Part shown: positions 38,744 through 47,451 of the stretch, in pieces | Position numbering within the stretch: the first letter of the stretch is position 1 | Layout: each line of letters opens with the position of its first letter | Source: Rikenellaceae bacterium | Lineage (GTDB): Bacteria; Bacteroidota; Bacteroidia; Bacteroidales; Rikenellaceae | DNA length: 64,000 bases | Direction of reading: 5' to 3' | Assembly (NCBI GenBank): GCA_017463585.1 | Contig: JAFTOX010000004.1 | Location: 248,001 to 312,000, forward strand | Translations under genes and position numbers: made by a program | The notes under the pieces: generated by a model | Databases searched by the model: none | Told to the model about the DNA's origin: nothing | Seen by the model: the letters and a program-made list of their open reading frames with translations, nothing else

Positions 38744-40039
38744 ATGAGAGTATTAATGTTCGGTTGGGAGTTCCCGCCCCATATCGCCGGTGGTCTGGGT
38801 ACGGCCTGCTACGGTATGACACGCGGCTTGGCCAAGAACGACGTTGAGGTAATCTTCGTGATGCCTAAGGCATCGGGCGATGAGGACCAGCGTTTCGTGA
38901 AGGTGGTCAATGCGAGCGATGTCGAGACTGAGTTTGGTCCGACGGAGGGTGCCGAAGATCTGTGGAGCAAGATCTCGTTTGTTCACATCGACTCGAATAT
39001 GGTGCCTTACATCACTCCTGAGGAGTTCGAATCGTACCACGACGAGTATGTCAAGACGGGTCGCCGCACTTGGCAGCACGGCGACGTGTGGAAGCAGCGT
39101 TACACCTTCTCGGGTAAGTATGGCGCAAATCTGTTCGAGGAGATCGCTCGTTATACGATGGTGGCAGCCCAGGTGGCTAAGGATCTCGAAGGTCAGTTCG
39201 ACGTGATCCACGCCCACGACTGGATGACCTACTATGCAGGTATCGCCGCTAAGCGTGTTTCGGGTAAGCCGCTGGTGGTGCATATGCACGCAACGTCGTT
39301 CGACCGTTCGTCGGACGATAATATCGATACGCGCGTCTATGAGATCGAGCGTTCGGGTATGATGGGCGCTGACCGTGTGATCGCGGTAAGTAACCTCACG
39401 CGTAACATCTGTATCGAGAAGTATGGTATTCCTTCGGATCGCGTAGTAACGGTGCATAACGCTGTTCGTTTTGCAGAGGGTCAGACCAATGAGGCTGAGC
39501 GCTATGTTGATGAGAAGATCGTTACGTTCCTCGGTCGTATCACCTTCCAGAAGGGTCCCGACTACTTCGTTGAGGCCGCTGCAAAGGTGTTGAAGCGTGT
39601 GCCGAACGTTCGTTTCGTAATGGCAGGTAGCGGTGATATGATGAACCACGTGATTCGTCGTGTGGCTCGTCTGGGTATCGCTGACCGTTTCCACTTTACG
39701 GGTTTCTTGCGCGGTGCTGATGTGCATAAGATGTTCACGCTGAGCGATGTATATGTTATGCCTTCGGTTTCGGAGCCGTTCGGTATCTCGCCTTTGGAGG
39801 CAATGAAGTCGAACGTTCCGGTGATCATCTCGAAGCAGTCGGGTGTGGCTGAGGTGCTGGATTACGCTATCAAGGTCGATTATTGGGACGTTGATGCGAT
39901 GGCTGACGCTATCCACGCGCTGGTTTGCTATCCCGCTCTGTCGAAGATGTTTATGCAGAAGGGTCTTGAAGAGGTTGAGGGTCTGAAATGGGATAAGGCC
40001 GCAGCTAAGGTCAAGGCAGTTTATGAATCGGTAATGTAA
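38744..40039 (+). CDS. GT4 glycosyltransferase (glycogen synthase-like)
   Basis: 431 residues with a GT-B fold. It begins MRVLMFGWEFPPHIAGGLGTACYGMTRGL, the acceptor-side motif of starch and glycogen synthases. HAHDWMTYYAG is near 156, and the nucleotide-sugar site SVSEPFGISPLEAM near 340-355 has the Glu-x7-Glu pattern. Its place between the debranching enzyme and a GH57 enzyme points to alpha-glucan synthesis. Whether the donor is UDP- or ADP-glucose, and whether the product is glycogen or a shorter primer, cannot be decided. Confidence 0.87.
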   Translation: MRVLMFGWEFPPHIAGGLGTACYGMTRGLAKNDVEVIFVMPKASGDEDQRFVKVVNASDVETEFGPTEGAEDLWSKISFVHIDSNMVPYITPEEFESYHDEYVKTGRRTWQHGDVWKQRYTFSGKYGANLFEEIARYTMVAAQVAKDLEGQFDVIHAHDWMTYYAGIAAKRVSGKPLVVHMHATSFDRSSDDNIDTRVYEIERSGMMGADRVIAVSNLTRNICIEKYGIPSDRVVTVHNAVRFAEGQTNEAERYVDEKIVTFLGRITFQKGPDYFVEAAAKVLKRVPNVRFVMAGSGDMMNHVIRRVARLGIADRFHFTGFLRGADVHKMFTLSDVYVMPSVSEPFGISPLEAMKSNVPVIISKQSGVAEVLDYAIKVDYWDVDAMADAIHALVCYPALSKMFMQKGLEEVEGLKWDKAAAKVKAVYESVM

Positions 40040-40063
40040 CAAAAAATAAAAAAACAACATACA

Positions 40064-41281
40064 ATGAAAACAATCTGTCTTTATTTTCAGGTACATCAGC
40101 CGCTTCGTCTGCGCAAGTACCGCTTCTTTAATATGGGCAAGGACCACAACTATCTGGACGATCTGACCAACCAGTCGATTATGCAGAAGGTTGCACGTCT
40201 GTGCTACTTGCCTATGAACTCGCTCTTGTTGAACCTGATCAAGGAGCATAAGGGTGCATTCAAGGTGTCGTTCTCGATCACCGGTACGGCTATCGACCAG
40301 TTCCGTGAGTACGCTCCCGAGGTTTTGGAGTCGTTCAAGGAGTTGGCTAAAACGGGTTGCGTTGAGTTCTTGGCTGAGACCTACTCGCACTCGCTGGCAT
40401 CGTTGGCCGACAAAGATGAGTTCGTACGTGAGGTTAAGGCTCACACCGCGCTGATCAAGAAGGAGTTTGGTCAGAAACCGACCGCATTCCGCAACACCGA
40501 GTTGATCTACTCGGATCAGATTGGTCAGATGGTTGCCGAGATGGGCTTCAAGACTATGCTGGCTGAGGGCGCGCGCCACGTGATGGGTTGGAAGAGCCCC
40601 GACTACGTATATGCTAACGCTATCGACCAGAAGTTGCGTCTGTTGTTGCGTAACTACAAGCTGAGCGACGATATCGCATTCCGTTTCTCGAATCAGGGTT
40701 GGAACGAGTACCCGCTGACCACCGACAAGTATGTCGATTGGTTGAAGGGCGAGAATGGCGAGGTGCTGAACCTCTTTATGGACTATGAGACCTTCGGCGA
40801 GCACCAGTGGGCCGAGACCGGTATCTTCGACTTTATGCGCGCACTGCCCGCAGCAGCGTTGGCAAGTGGCGAGTTGGAGTTTGGTACCGTAAGCGAGACC
40901 GCTGCTAAGTATCAGCCCGTTGCAGTATTGTACTGCCCGCACGCAATGTCGTGGGCCGATGAGGAGCGCGACGTAACGGCTTGGTTGGGTAACGAGTTGC
41001 AGAACGAGGCTTTCGCTAAGCTGTATGCTCAGAAGGATAAGGTTCGTGCTTTGAAGAACGCTGACTATGAGGCTGTTTGGAACTTCTTGCAGACCTCGGA
41101 CCACTTCTACTATATGGCTACCAAGTGGTTCTCGGACGGCGACGTTCATAGCTACTTCAATCCCTACGATTCGGCTTACGAGGCATTTATCAACTATATG
41201 AATGTTCTGTCGGACTTCATCAACGAGTTGGATAAGGCTACCGCAGCCAAGAAGGCAAGCCGCAAAAAGGCTAACGCATAA
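40064..41281 (+). CDS. GH57 alpha-glucan-active enzyme
   Basis: 405 residues of the GH57 family, cytoplasmic with no signal peptide. All main motifs show: HQP (11-13), the nucleophile Glu146 in FRNTELIYS, and the acid/base Asp240 in FMDYETFGEH. Members include amylases, 4-alpha-glucanotransferases and branching enzymes. Given a glycogen operon with no GH13 branching gene, a transfer or branching role is an inference. The protein ends in a short basic tail (KATAAKKASRKKANA), reminiscent of that on the debranching enzyme. Confidence 0.88.
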   Translation: MKTICLYFQVHQPLRLRKYRFFNMGKDHNYLDDLTNQSIMQKVARLCYLPMNSLLLNLIKEHKGAFKVSFSITGTAIDQFREYAPEVLESFKELAKTGCVEFLAETYSHSLASLADKDEFVREVKAHTALIKKEFGQKPTAFRNTELIYSDQIGQMVAEMGFKTMLAEGARHVMGWKSPDYVYANAIDQKLRLLLRNYKLSDDIAFRFSNQGWNEYPLTTDKYVDWLKGENGEVLNLFMDYETFGEHQWAETGIFDFMRALPAAALASGELEFGTVSETAAKYQPVAVLYCPHAMSWADEERDVTAWLGNELQNEAFAKLYAQKDKVRALKNADYEAVWNFLQTSDHFYYMATKWFSDGDVHSYFNPYDSAYEAFINYMNVLSDFINELDKATAAKKASRKKANA

Positions 41282-41303
41282 GTTTAGGGTTGCCCCGAAC
41301 GAA

Positions 41304-41338
41304 AAGAGCCCACCGCAAGAGGTGAGGCTCTTTTTTTT
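41304..41338 (+). terminator. Terminator of the glycogen operon
   Basis: AAGAGCC-CACC with GGTG-A-GGCTCTT (41304-41332), then a T-run to 41338. Confidence 0.85.
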
Positions 41339-41340
41339 AT

Positions 41341-41384
41341 TCACAATTCACAATTCACAATTCACAATTCACAATTCACGATTT
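41341..41384. repeat. AT-rich nonamer array (TTCACAATT type)
   Basis: Five near-perfect tandem copies of TTCACAATT. It is the same unit, in reverse orientation, as at 3595 and 51363. It borders composite element copy 4. Confidence 0.85.
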
Positions 41385-41403
41385 TTCATTTATAAACTAT
41401 TGG

Positions 41404-41477
41404 CGAAATCTTTGATTTCGTCACACTCTCGGTGGCTCGTGCGACGGAGTCGCACGCCCCCCCAGCCACCGAGAGTG
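41404..41477 (-). repeat. Composite hairpin element, copy 4 (inverted)
   Basis: On the minus strand: outer arm CACTCTCGGTGGCT (41477-41464), a seven-G bulge (41463-41457), apical hairpin CGTGCGAC-TCC-GTCGCACG, closing arm (41437-41424), then TGTGA-like spacer and short hairpin CGAAATC-AAA-GATTTCG (41420-41404). The 14-pair outer stem is perfect. Another small hairpin, CCTGC-GAA-GCAGG, lies at 41508-41520. The gap 41282-41601 holds only these elements and two terminators. Confidence 0.85.
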
Positions 41478-41530
41478 CGCTTTGTTTGAGGCGCGAAGGC
41501 GGAAAAGCCTGCGAAGCAGGATTAATCTTG

Positions 41531-41566
41531 AATAAATAAAAACCGCGCCCCAATATCGGAGCGCGG
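41531..41566 (-). terminator. Terminator of the S9 peptidase gene
   Basis: CCGCGCCCC (41543-41551) with GGAGCGCGG (41558-41566), one mismatch. On the minus strand a T-rich run follows. Confidence 0.75.
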
Positions 41567-41601
41567 TAGTTTGTTTGCAGAATGTTCGCAGAGCGAGTGT
41601 G

Positions 41602-43761
41602 TTACTCGGCGGGATTCTTGACATACTTGTCGAGCCACGAGAAGAACTCACGATTCCAAGTGAGCGAGTTCTGCGGCTGGAACACCTGATGACCCTCGTT
41701 CTCGAATACAACCAAGCGCGAATCCAGACCACGCAGACGTGCAGCAGTAAAGGCCTGCAAACTCTGGGTGTAGGGGATACGGAAGTCGTACTCGCCCGTG
41801 AAGATCAGAATGGGCGAATCCCAACGGTCGATAAACTTATGAGGCGAGTTTGCGTACGAGCGCATTGCCGTAGCGTTCGACTTGTCCCAATACGAGCCAC
41901 CGTAGTCGTTGTTTACGAACCACAGCTCCTCGGTCTCGCCATACATCGACTCGAAGTTGTAGATACCGCAGTGAGCGATGAATGCCTTGAAACGCTTCTC
42001 GTGGTTACCGGCGAGGAAGAAGGTCGAGTAGCCGCCATACGAAGCACCGACGCAACCCATACGGTCGCGGTCGCACCACGGCTCGCGTGCCACGTCGTCG
42101 ATCGCCGAGAGGTAGTCGCGGATATTCTGACCGCTATAATCGCCCGAGATCTGATCCAGCCACTCCTGACCGAACGAGGGCAGACCGCGACGGTTCGGAG
42201 CAACCACAACGTAACCCTGAGCCGCCATCAGCTGGAAGTTCCAGCGGTAGCTCCAAAATTGGCTTACGACGCTCTGCGGACCGCCCTGGCAGTAGAGCAG
42301 CGTAGGGTATTTCTGTGCGGGGTCGAAGTTGGGAGGCAGGATCACCCAAACGAGCATCTGCTTGTTGTCGGTGGTCTTGACCCAACGCTTCTCGACGCGA
42401 CCCATCGTAATGTTGTCGTAGATGGGCTTATTGACGTTCGAAAGCTGAGCGATAGCGCCCTCAGTGTCAATCGTATAGAGCTCGGTAGCCGACGAGATGG
42501 TCGTAATCTCGGCAACCATCTTCTCGCCTACCTTCGTAAAGGCGTTGATGTCGTGATCGCCCTCGGTCAGCACCTCGACCTCGCCCGTAGCAACAGCCAC
42601 GCGGCACACCTGATGCGTAGCCTCGATCGGTGCGATGAAGTAGATCGACTCCTCGCCCTCCCAAACAACGTTTGCGGCGTTGTAGTCGAAGCGCTCGGTA
42701 ACATCGACAAACGACTCCTCGGCGCAGTTATAGACCAACAGACGATCCTTGTCGCTCTCGTTACCCGGACGGCGCATCGAGCGGATAGCGATCTGGCTAT
42801 CGTTGGGCGACCAAACGGGATACTTGTCGTAGCCACCCATCGTCGGCATAATGCGCAGACGGGGATCTTCTACGGGCTCCTCACCTACGAAGTAACCCTT
42901 GCAGATGTTGCGTGTTTTGCCACTCTCCAAGTCATAAACATAGACGTCCGAGTCGGTCGAAACGGCATACTCGGTGCCCGTCAGGGGCTTGCAGGTGTAT
43001 GCCAGCGCGGTACCGGCATTGTTCCACGCAATCTCGGCAGCGTCGAAGTAGGGTGCCAGCGGGGTGTCCCAAGCAGCCTCCGAGCCGATGATGTCAATCG
43101 GATTCGAGATGCCTGCCGTAGCGTCGAAGTCGGCAACGAAGATGTGGCGGTAGTCGCCCTCGTCCCAATAGCTCCAATGGCGAGCCATCAGGTCGTCGTA
43201 GATACGAGCCTTCGACTTGTCCATATCCTCATAGACGTCCTTCGAGAGAATGTCCTTAACGTGCACAGGCTGAATGTAATAGACCTTCTCGCCCGTGGGT
43301 GCGATGCCGAAAGCCTCGATGTCGCCCTCGACGCTCGACACCTGACGCAACATTGCGTCGGCGGTGGTTACGTTCCAAATCTGCATCGAGCCACTGCGGT
43401 TCGAGAGGAAGAAGATCGAGCGGCTGTCGGCTGCCCACTGCGGGCTGACGTCGTTGCCGGCGTTGTCGGTCAGCTGGCGCGGCTCACCACCCTCGATGGG
43501 CTGAACATAGATCGAGGTTACGCCTCGATTCTCGGCCATATTATAATAGGTAACCGTATAGGCGACCTGCGTGCCGTCGGGCGAGAGCGACGACGAACCT
43601 ACACGTCCCATCTTCCACATCACCTCGGGTGAGAGGATACCTACCTCGATCTCGGCTGCGGTGAGCGCATTGTCGATCGCGAGCGGCGTGGGCTTGCCTT
43701 CATTCTGGCAAGAGGTTGCGGCAAATGTAATCAGTGCCATAAAAAGAATCAATTTTTTCAT
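41602..43761 (-). CDS. S9 family prolyl oligopeptidase/DPP-IV-like lipoprotein
   Basis: 719 residues from the ATG at 43761. The signal peptide MKKLILFMALITFAATSC has a lipobox (ATSC), so it is exported and lipid-anchored. A beta-propeller of WD/PD40-like blades covers about 50-440. The alpha/beta-hydrolase domain has the nucleophile Ser574 in GASYGGY, the Asp in GEYDFRIPYTQS and the His in NEGHQVFQPQN. It probably trims peptides from the gut or from the envelope. The start overlaps the NUDIX stop by ATGA, so the two are coupled. Confidence 0.92.
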   Translation of the reverse strand: MKKLILFMALITFAATSCQNEGKPTPLAIDNALTAAEIEVGILSPEVMWKMGRVGSSSLSPDGTQVAYTVTYYNMAENRGVTSIYVQPIEGGEPRQLTDNAGNDVSPQWAADSRSIFFLSNRSGSMQIWNVTTADAMLRQVSSVEGDIEAFGIAPTGEKVYYIQPVHVKDILSKDVYEDMDKSKARIYDDLMARHWSYWDEGDYRHIFVADFDATAGISNPIDIIGSEAAWDTPLAPYFDAAEIAWNNAGTALAYTCKPLTGTEYAVSTDSDVYVYDLESGKTRNICKGYFVGEEPVEDPRLRIMPTMGGYDKYPVWSPNDSQIAIRSMRRPGNESDKDRLLVYNCAEESFVDVTERFDYNAANVVWEGEESIYFIAPIEATHQVCRVAVATGEVEVLTEGDHDINAFTKVGEKMVAEITTISSATELYTIDTEGAIAQLSNVNKPIYDNITMGRVEKRWVKTTDNKQMLVWVILPPNFDPAQKYPTLLYCQGGPQSVVSQFWSYRWNFQLMAAQGYVVVAPNRRGLPSFGQEWLDQISGDYSGQNIRDYLSAIDDVAREPWCDRDRMGCVGASYGGYSTFFLAGNHEKRFKAFIAHCGIYNFESMYGETEELWFVNNDYGGSYWDKSNATAMRSYANSPHKFIDRWDSPILIFTGEYDFRIPYTQSLQAFTAARLRGLDSRLVVFENEGHQVFQPQNSLTWNREFFSWLDKYVKNPAE

Positions 43762-44387
43762 CGTGAAATGGGTTTTGTTATAGTTTGTTTTACGTATTCT
43801 TCGATTACGTGGGCGATTGTGGAGTAGCTTTCGGTGGTGGCGCGACGCACAGCCTCGTCCAACGCACACCACTCGACACGCTCGATATCCTCCTCGGTCT
43901 GCGGTGCGGTCGCGGTCGAGCCCAAGGCGCGAACGGCAAACCACGTGGTGCGCTTCAACTCCCAACGTCCGTATGTGTCGTAGAAATGCAGTGTCGAGCA
44001 AATCTCCTTATCGACAGCGAGTTGCGACAGCCCGCACTCCTCTTCGATCTCGCGTGCGGCACACTCCGAAAGGCTCTCGCCCGCGTCGCGGTGTCCCTTC
44101 GGCAGATCCCATTTGCCGCGTCGGTAGATCATTGCTACACGTCCCGCTCGGTCGGCAACCACGCCACCTGCGGCCTCGACAGCGACGAAAAGTGAGCAGA
44201 AATGGCGAAAAACTGCCTCGAAATCGTCGGATATTATGGCGATGCTATCGGAATTTCCGAATATTTGCAATAACTTTGCGATATCGTCCGTGGCGAGGAC
44301 TTCGGCACCTGCAACTTGCAACGTGTCGAGCGGTCGAACTTCGCGGTCGAAACGAATTGTTTGGTTATTGAAATAAACTTTATACAT
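43758..44387 (-). CDS. NUDIX hydrolase
   Basis: 209 residues. An N-terminal region of about 65 residues of unknown role is followed by a NUDIX domain. The NUDIX box is complete: GHRDAGESLSECAAREIEEE then CGL, fitting GX5EX7REUXEEXGU, near residues 104-126. KWDLPKGHRD just before it resembles diadenosine polyphosphate or dNTP pyrophosphatases. The substrate cannot be set from sequence. The start codon is 5 bp from that of pyrE on the opposite strand. Confidence 0.88.
   Translation of the reverse strand: MYKVYFNNQTIRFDREVRPLDTLQVAGAEVLATDDIAKLLQIFGNSDSIAIISDDFEAVFRHFCSLFVAVEAAGGVVADRAGRVAMIYRRGKWDLPKGHRDAGESLSECAAREIEEECGLSQLAVDKEICSTLHFYDTYGRWELKRTTWFAVRALGSTATAPQTEEDIERVEWCALDEAVRRATTESYSTIAHVIEEYVKQTITKPISR
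44271..44278 (+). promoter_or_regulatory. Candidate -7 box of pyrE inside the NUDIX gene
   Basis: TAACTTTG matches TAnnTTTG, 115 bp before the pyrE ATG. The leader would run antisense to the start of the NUDIX gene. A TTTG at 44360 could serve a closer promoter, but no good -7 box follows it. Confidence 0.4.
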
Positions 44388-44392
44388 CGCTT

Positions 44393-45031
44393 ATGAACAC
44401 TATTGAACGTAAAGTGGCGCAAACGCTACTGCAAATTAAGGCAATAAAACTCAGTCCTGCAAATTATTTTACGTGGGCATCGGGTTGGCACTCGCCGATT
44501 TATTGCGATAATCGTAAAATTTTGTCGTTCCCCGAGGCTCGCAAGCTCGTTTATGAGAGCTTTGCTGAGGTGATCGCCGAGAAATATCCCGACGTTGAGG
44601 TGGTGGCAGGCGTTGCTACGGGCGCAATCGCTCACGGCGTGCTGGCTGCCGAGAAGATGGGCAAACCGTTCATCTATGTTCGCTCGGCTCCCAAGTCGCA
44701 CGGTCTTGAAAATCAGGTCGAGGGCGAGGTTAAAGCGGGCGCAAAGGTTGTAGTGATCGAGGATCTGGTTTCGACGGGCGGTAGCTCGCTGGCTGCTGTC
44801 GAGGCTCTGCGCAAGGCGGGCTGCGAGGTGCTTGGTATGGTTGCAATCTTCACCTACGGTTTCCCCGTTGCGGTTGAAAACTTCGAGAATGCAGGCGTTA
44901 AGCTCGACACCCTGAGTAACTATGGCGCAATGATCTCGTTGGCTGCCGAGGAGGGTTATGTGAAGGAGGAGGAGCTCGAAACGCTGCAAGAGTGGCGCAA
45001 GAATCCTTCGCAGTGGCGTCAAAACGAGTAG
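44393..45031 (+). CDS. pyrE: Orotate phosphoribosyltransferase
   Basis: Forms OMP from orotate and PRPP. 212 residues. Family motifs: SPIYCDNRKI near 34-43, VAGVATGAIAHG near 66, and the PRPP loop VVVIEDLVSTGGSS near 122. It starts the pyrE-SRPBCC-tsaE operon, with gaps of 6 and 9 bp. The other pyrimidine genes are not in the window. Confidence 0.96.
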   Translation: MNTIERKVAQTLLQIKAIKLSPANYFTWASGWHSPIYCDNRKILSFPEARKLVYESFAEVIAEKYPDVEVVAGVATGAIAHGVLAAEKMGKPFIYVRSAPKSHGLENQVEGEVKAGAKVVVIEDLVSTGGSSLAAVEALRKAGCEVLGMVAIFTYGFPVAVENFENAGVKLDTLSNYGAMISLAAEEGYVKEEELETLQEWRKNPSQWRQNE

Positions 45032-45037
45032 TGCGCT

Positions 45038-45454
45038 ATGAGTTTGGAGAAGTACGAGAGCAAGCAGGTGCAGATTCGTCGCCCTGCCTCTCAAATCTAT
45101 GCGATGGCAAGCCGCTTCGACAACTTTACCCCCGTGTTGAAGGATCGTGTCGAAGAGTGGCAGGCTACCGAGGACACCTGCTCGTTCAAAGTCAAGGGTT
45201 TCACCGCCTCGATGCGCATTATCGACCGCGAGGAGCCTAAGTTGGTGAAGATCGTCAGCGGCGAATCGACCCCGATGGATTTCACCTTCTGGTTTCAGTT
45301 GCACGAGGTCGATCCGACCGATACGCGTATGCGTATGGTGTTGCACGTCGAGCTGAATATGATGATGCGAATGATGATCGGCGGCAAGATTCAGGAGGCT
45401 ATGGACAAGATGGCCGAGCAGATCGCTGCCGCACTGAATGGCGCACCGATTTAA
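45038..45454 (+). CDS. SRPBCC (START-like) family protein
   Basis: 138 residues. It begins YESKQVQIRRPASQIYAMASRFDNF, a pattern of polyketide cyclase/START-like proteins, with a C-terminal helix rich in Met (MMMRMMIGGKIQEAMDKMAEQIAAAL). These proteins hold a hydrophobic ligand in a cavity. The ligand is unknown. It lies in a tight operon between pyrE and tsaE. Confidence 0.75.
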   Translation: MSLEKYESKQVQIRRPASQIYAMASRFDNFTPVLKDRVEEWQATEDTCSFKVKGFTASMRIIDREEPKLVKIVSGESTPMDFTFWFQLHEVDPTDTRMRMVLHVELNMMMRMMIGGKIQEAMDKMAEQIAAALNGAPI

Positions 45455-45463
45455 TAGTTGAGA

Positions 45464-45889
45464 ATGGAGGAAAAATTGAGAATATCGATCGACTCGCTCT
45501 CGGAGCTGTCGCGCGTGGCCGATGCCGTTGTGGAGCGTCTGGGCGAGCGCCGTGTGGTTGCTTTTCGTGCCCCGATGGGCGCGGGCAAGACGACGCTCAT
45601 CGCTGAGATCGTGGCGGCATTGGGATCGGGCGATGTGGTTACGAGCCCTACGTTTGCGCTTGTGAATGAGTACGATACGGGCGAGGGTGGCGTGGTCTAT
45701 CACTTCGATTTCTATCGTATCGAGCGCGTCGAGGAGGCCTTCGATATGGGCTACGAGGAGTACTTTTACAGCGGCGAACTATGCTTGGTCGAGTGGCCCG
45801 AAAAGATCGAGGAGCTGCTGCCCGACGATGTGATGACCGTTACGATCACGATCGACGGTGACACTGCCCGAACATTCGAGATCGATTAA
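45464..45889 (+). CDS. tsaE: tRNA threonylcarbamoyladenosine synthesis ATPase TsaE
   Basis: 141 residues from the ATG at 45464; a TTG two codons upstream is possible. Partner of TsaB and TsaD in t6A formation on tRNAs that read ANN codons. The P-loop APMGAGKTT has Lys42. TSPTFALVNEY, YHFDFYRIE and CLVEWPEKI are the conserved family motifs. It ends the pyrE operon, before a clear terminator. Confidence 0.95.
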   Translation: MEEKLRISIDSLSELSRVADAVVERLGERRVVAFRAPMGAGKTTLIAEIVAALGSGDVVTSPTFALVNEYDTGEGGVVYHFDFYRIERVEEAFDMGYEEYFYSGELCLVEWPEKIEELLPDDVMTVTITIDGDTARTFEID

Positions 45890-45912
45890 TCGAAGCGGCG
45901 AGAGATGGAATG

Positions 45913-45950
45913 GTGAGGTTGTCCCTGCGGGGTGCGACCTCACTTTTTTT
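45913..45950 (+). terminator. Terminator of the pyrE-tsaE operon
   Basis: GTGAGGTTG (45913-45921) with CGACCTCAC (45935-45943), one G-U, then seven T. Confidence 0.9.
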
Positions 45951-45970
45951 GAGGGTGCAGCGGCTGACGG

Positions 45971-46000
45971 TTGCGATCTCGGAGAAAAAGTGTATATTTG
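45971..46000 (+). promoter_or_regulatory. Promoter of the BACON/LRR lipoprotein gene
   Basis: TTG (45971-45973), 19-bp spacer, TATATTTG (45993-46000), 29 bp before the ATG at 46030. Confidence 0.7.
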
Positions 46001-46029
46001 TATGAACGATAAACCTAAAACTGATTTCT

Positions 46030-47385
46030 ATGAAACGAATTTTGATGATGTTTGCTGTGGTGCTGGCGGTGGTGACCGTGGGTACTGCGTGCGACGATAA
46101 ACCGATTGAAGTGCCTGAGGTTGAGAAATTTTTGGAGGTATCGCCCGCGACGATCAATGCCAAAGATATGGCTGGCGAGTACACCTTCGAGGTGAAGGCC
46201 TCGCACGCCTGGACTGCCGAGTGCGAGTCGGATTGGGTCAAAGTGCGCAAGATTTGGGGTCCCGAGGGTACGCACACCGTGACCGTAACGGTCGAGACCA
46301 CGCAGAAGACCTCGAAGCGTACGGCGACGATCGTGGTGTCGAGCGAGAAGGCCGAGCTGACCAAACAGGTCAAACTGACGCAGGCAGCGGTGTCGGCCGA
46401 GCGTTTGGAGAACCGAAAAATCTACTACACCACAACCGACGGCAAGACTATCAAGCCGCTCAATCCCTACAACGTCTTCAACGGTCCGACCATCGCCTCG
46501 AATAAGTACGAGAATGGTCAGGGTGTGATGACGCTCACCTCGGAGGTGATCGAGATCGGTACGTTTGCGTTCAGTGAGTTCGAAACGCTGGTGTCGATGA
46601 AACTCCCGAAGAGCGTCAAGGTGGTCGGCTACAACACCTTCTTGGGTAATCCGAATATGACCTCGATCGAGTTGAACGAGGGATTGGAATCGATTGACGT
46701 TATGGCATTTGCACGTTGTCCGAAACTGACCGTGGTGAAGATTCCGCAGAGCGTAACCAAGATAGGAATGGCGCCCTTTGCGATGTGTCCGGCGTTGGAG
46801 CGCATCGAAAGTAAGTTCGCTGTGGGCGATGGTCGTTACTTGGTCTATAACAAGGAGTTGATCGGCTTTGCGCCTGCGGGAATGACCGAGTGCGTGGTGC
46901 CCGATGGGGTGGTGGCAATCCAGCAGGAGGTGCTCAAAGAGTGCCGCGAATTGACCTCGGTGAAGCTGCCCGAGGGCTTGACCCGTATCGAGGTCAGCTC
47001 GTTGCGCAACTGCGAGTCGCTGCAAGCGATCGAGTTCCCTGCGTCGATTACGCAGTTGGGTATGGGTGCTTTTCACGGTTGTAAGTCGCTGACTTCGGTG
47101 GTGTTACCCGAAAAACTTACGGTGGTCGAGATGAGCCTGTTCGAGGGTTGTTCGTCGCTCGCCGAGGTGGAGATCGGCTCGAAGGTTACGCTGATCGAGG
47201 GCGATGCTTTCGCTGAGTGTGCCCTCACGACGGTGGTCTGCAAGGCCGCAACACCGCCCGCAACGGAGTGGAACACCTTCGGCAATGCACCCGCAGAGCT
47301 GGTGATCAAGGTCCCCGCAGCGTCGGTGGCAGCCTACAAGGCGGCCGAGTGCTGGAAGGATTACACGATTGTGGCTATTGAGTAA
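46030..47385 (+). CDS. BACON and leucine-rich-repeat (BspA-type) lipoprotein
   Basis: 451 residues. Signal peptide with lipobox VGTAC (Cys21). A BACON-like domain at about 35-125 (FLEVSPATINAKDMAGEYTF; SDWVKV; TVTVTVE) is followed by LRR_5 repeats of the BspA type from about 170 to 410, such as IEIGTFAFSEFETL and LPKSVKVVGYNTFLGNP. The end EWNTFGNAPAELVIKVPAASVAAYKAA is the usual closing of such proteins. Exposed at the surface by family precedent, likely for adhesion to host or diet molecules. A terminator follows. Confidence 0.88.
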   Translation: MKRILMMFAVVLAVVTVGTACDDKPIEVPEVEKFLEVSPATINAKDMAGEYTFEVKASHAWTAECESDWVKVRKIWGPEGTHTVTVTVETTQKTSKRTATIVVSSEKAELTKQVKLTQAAVSAERLENRKIYYTTTDGKTIKPLNPYNVFNGPTIASNKYENGQGVMTLTSEVIEIGTFAFSEFETLVSMKLPKSVKVVGYNTFLGNPNMTSIELNEGLESIDVMAFARCPKLTVVKIPQSVTKIGMAPFAMCPALERIESKFAVGDGRYLVYNKELIGFAPAGMTECVVPDGVVAIQQEVLKECRELTSVKLPEGLTRIEVSSLRNCESLQAIEFPASITQLGMGAFHGCKSLTSVVLPEKLTVVEMSLFEGCSSLAEVEIGSKVTLIEGDAFAECALTTVVCKAATPPATEWNTFGNAPAELVIKVPAASVAAYKAAECWKDYTIVAIE

Positions 47386-47409
47386 TTTAATTGCTTGAAT
47401 ATTAACCTC

Positions 47410-47446
47410 AAACCCGCACGGCGCACCAGCGTCGGAGCGGGTTTTT
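47410..47446 (+). terminator. Terminator of the BACON/LRR gene
   Basis: AAACCCGC (47410-47417) with GCGGGTTT (47437-47444), then TT. Confidence 0.7.
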
Positions 47447-47451
47447 GTGTT

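Noticed and set aside
43762..44001. N-terminal extension of the S9 peptidase (start at 44001)
   Set aside because: The lipoprotein signal peptide begins at 43761 and the start overlaps the NUDIX stop as ATGA; the extension lies in the NUDIX coding region.
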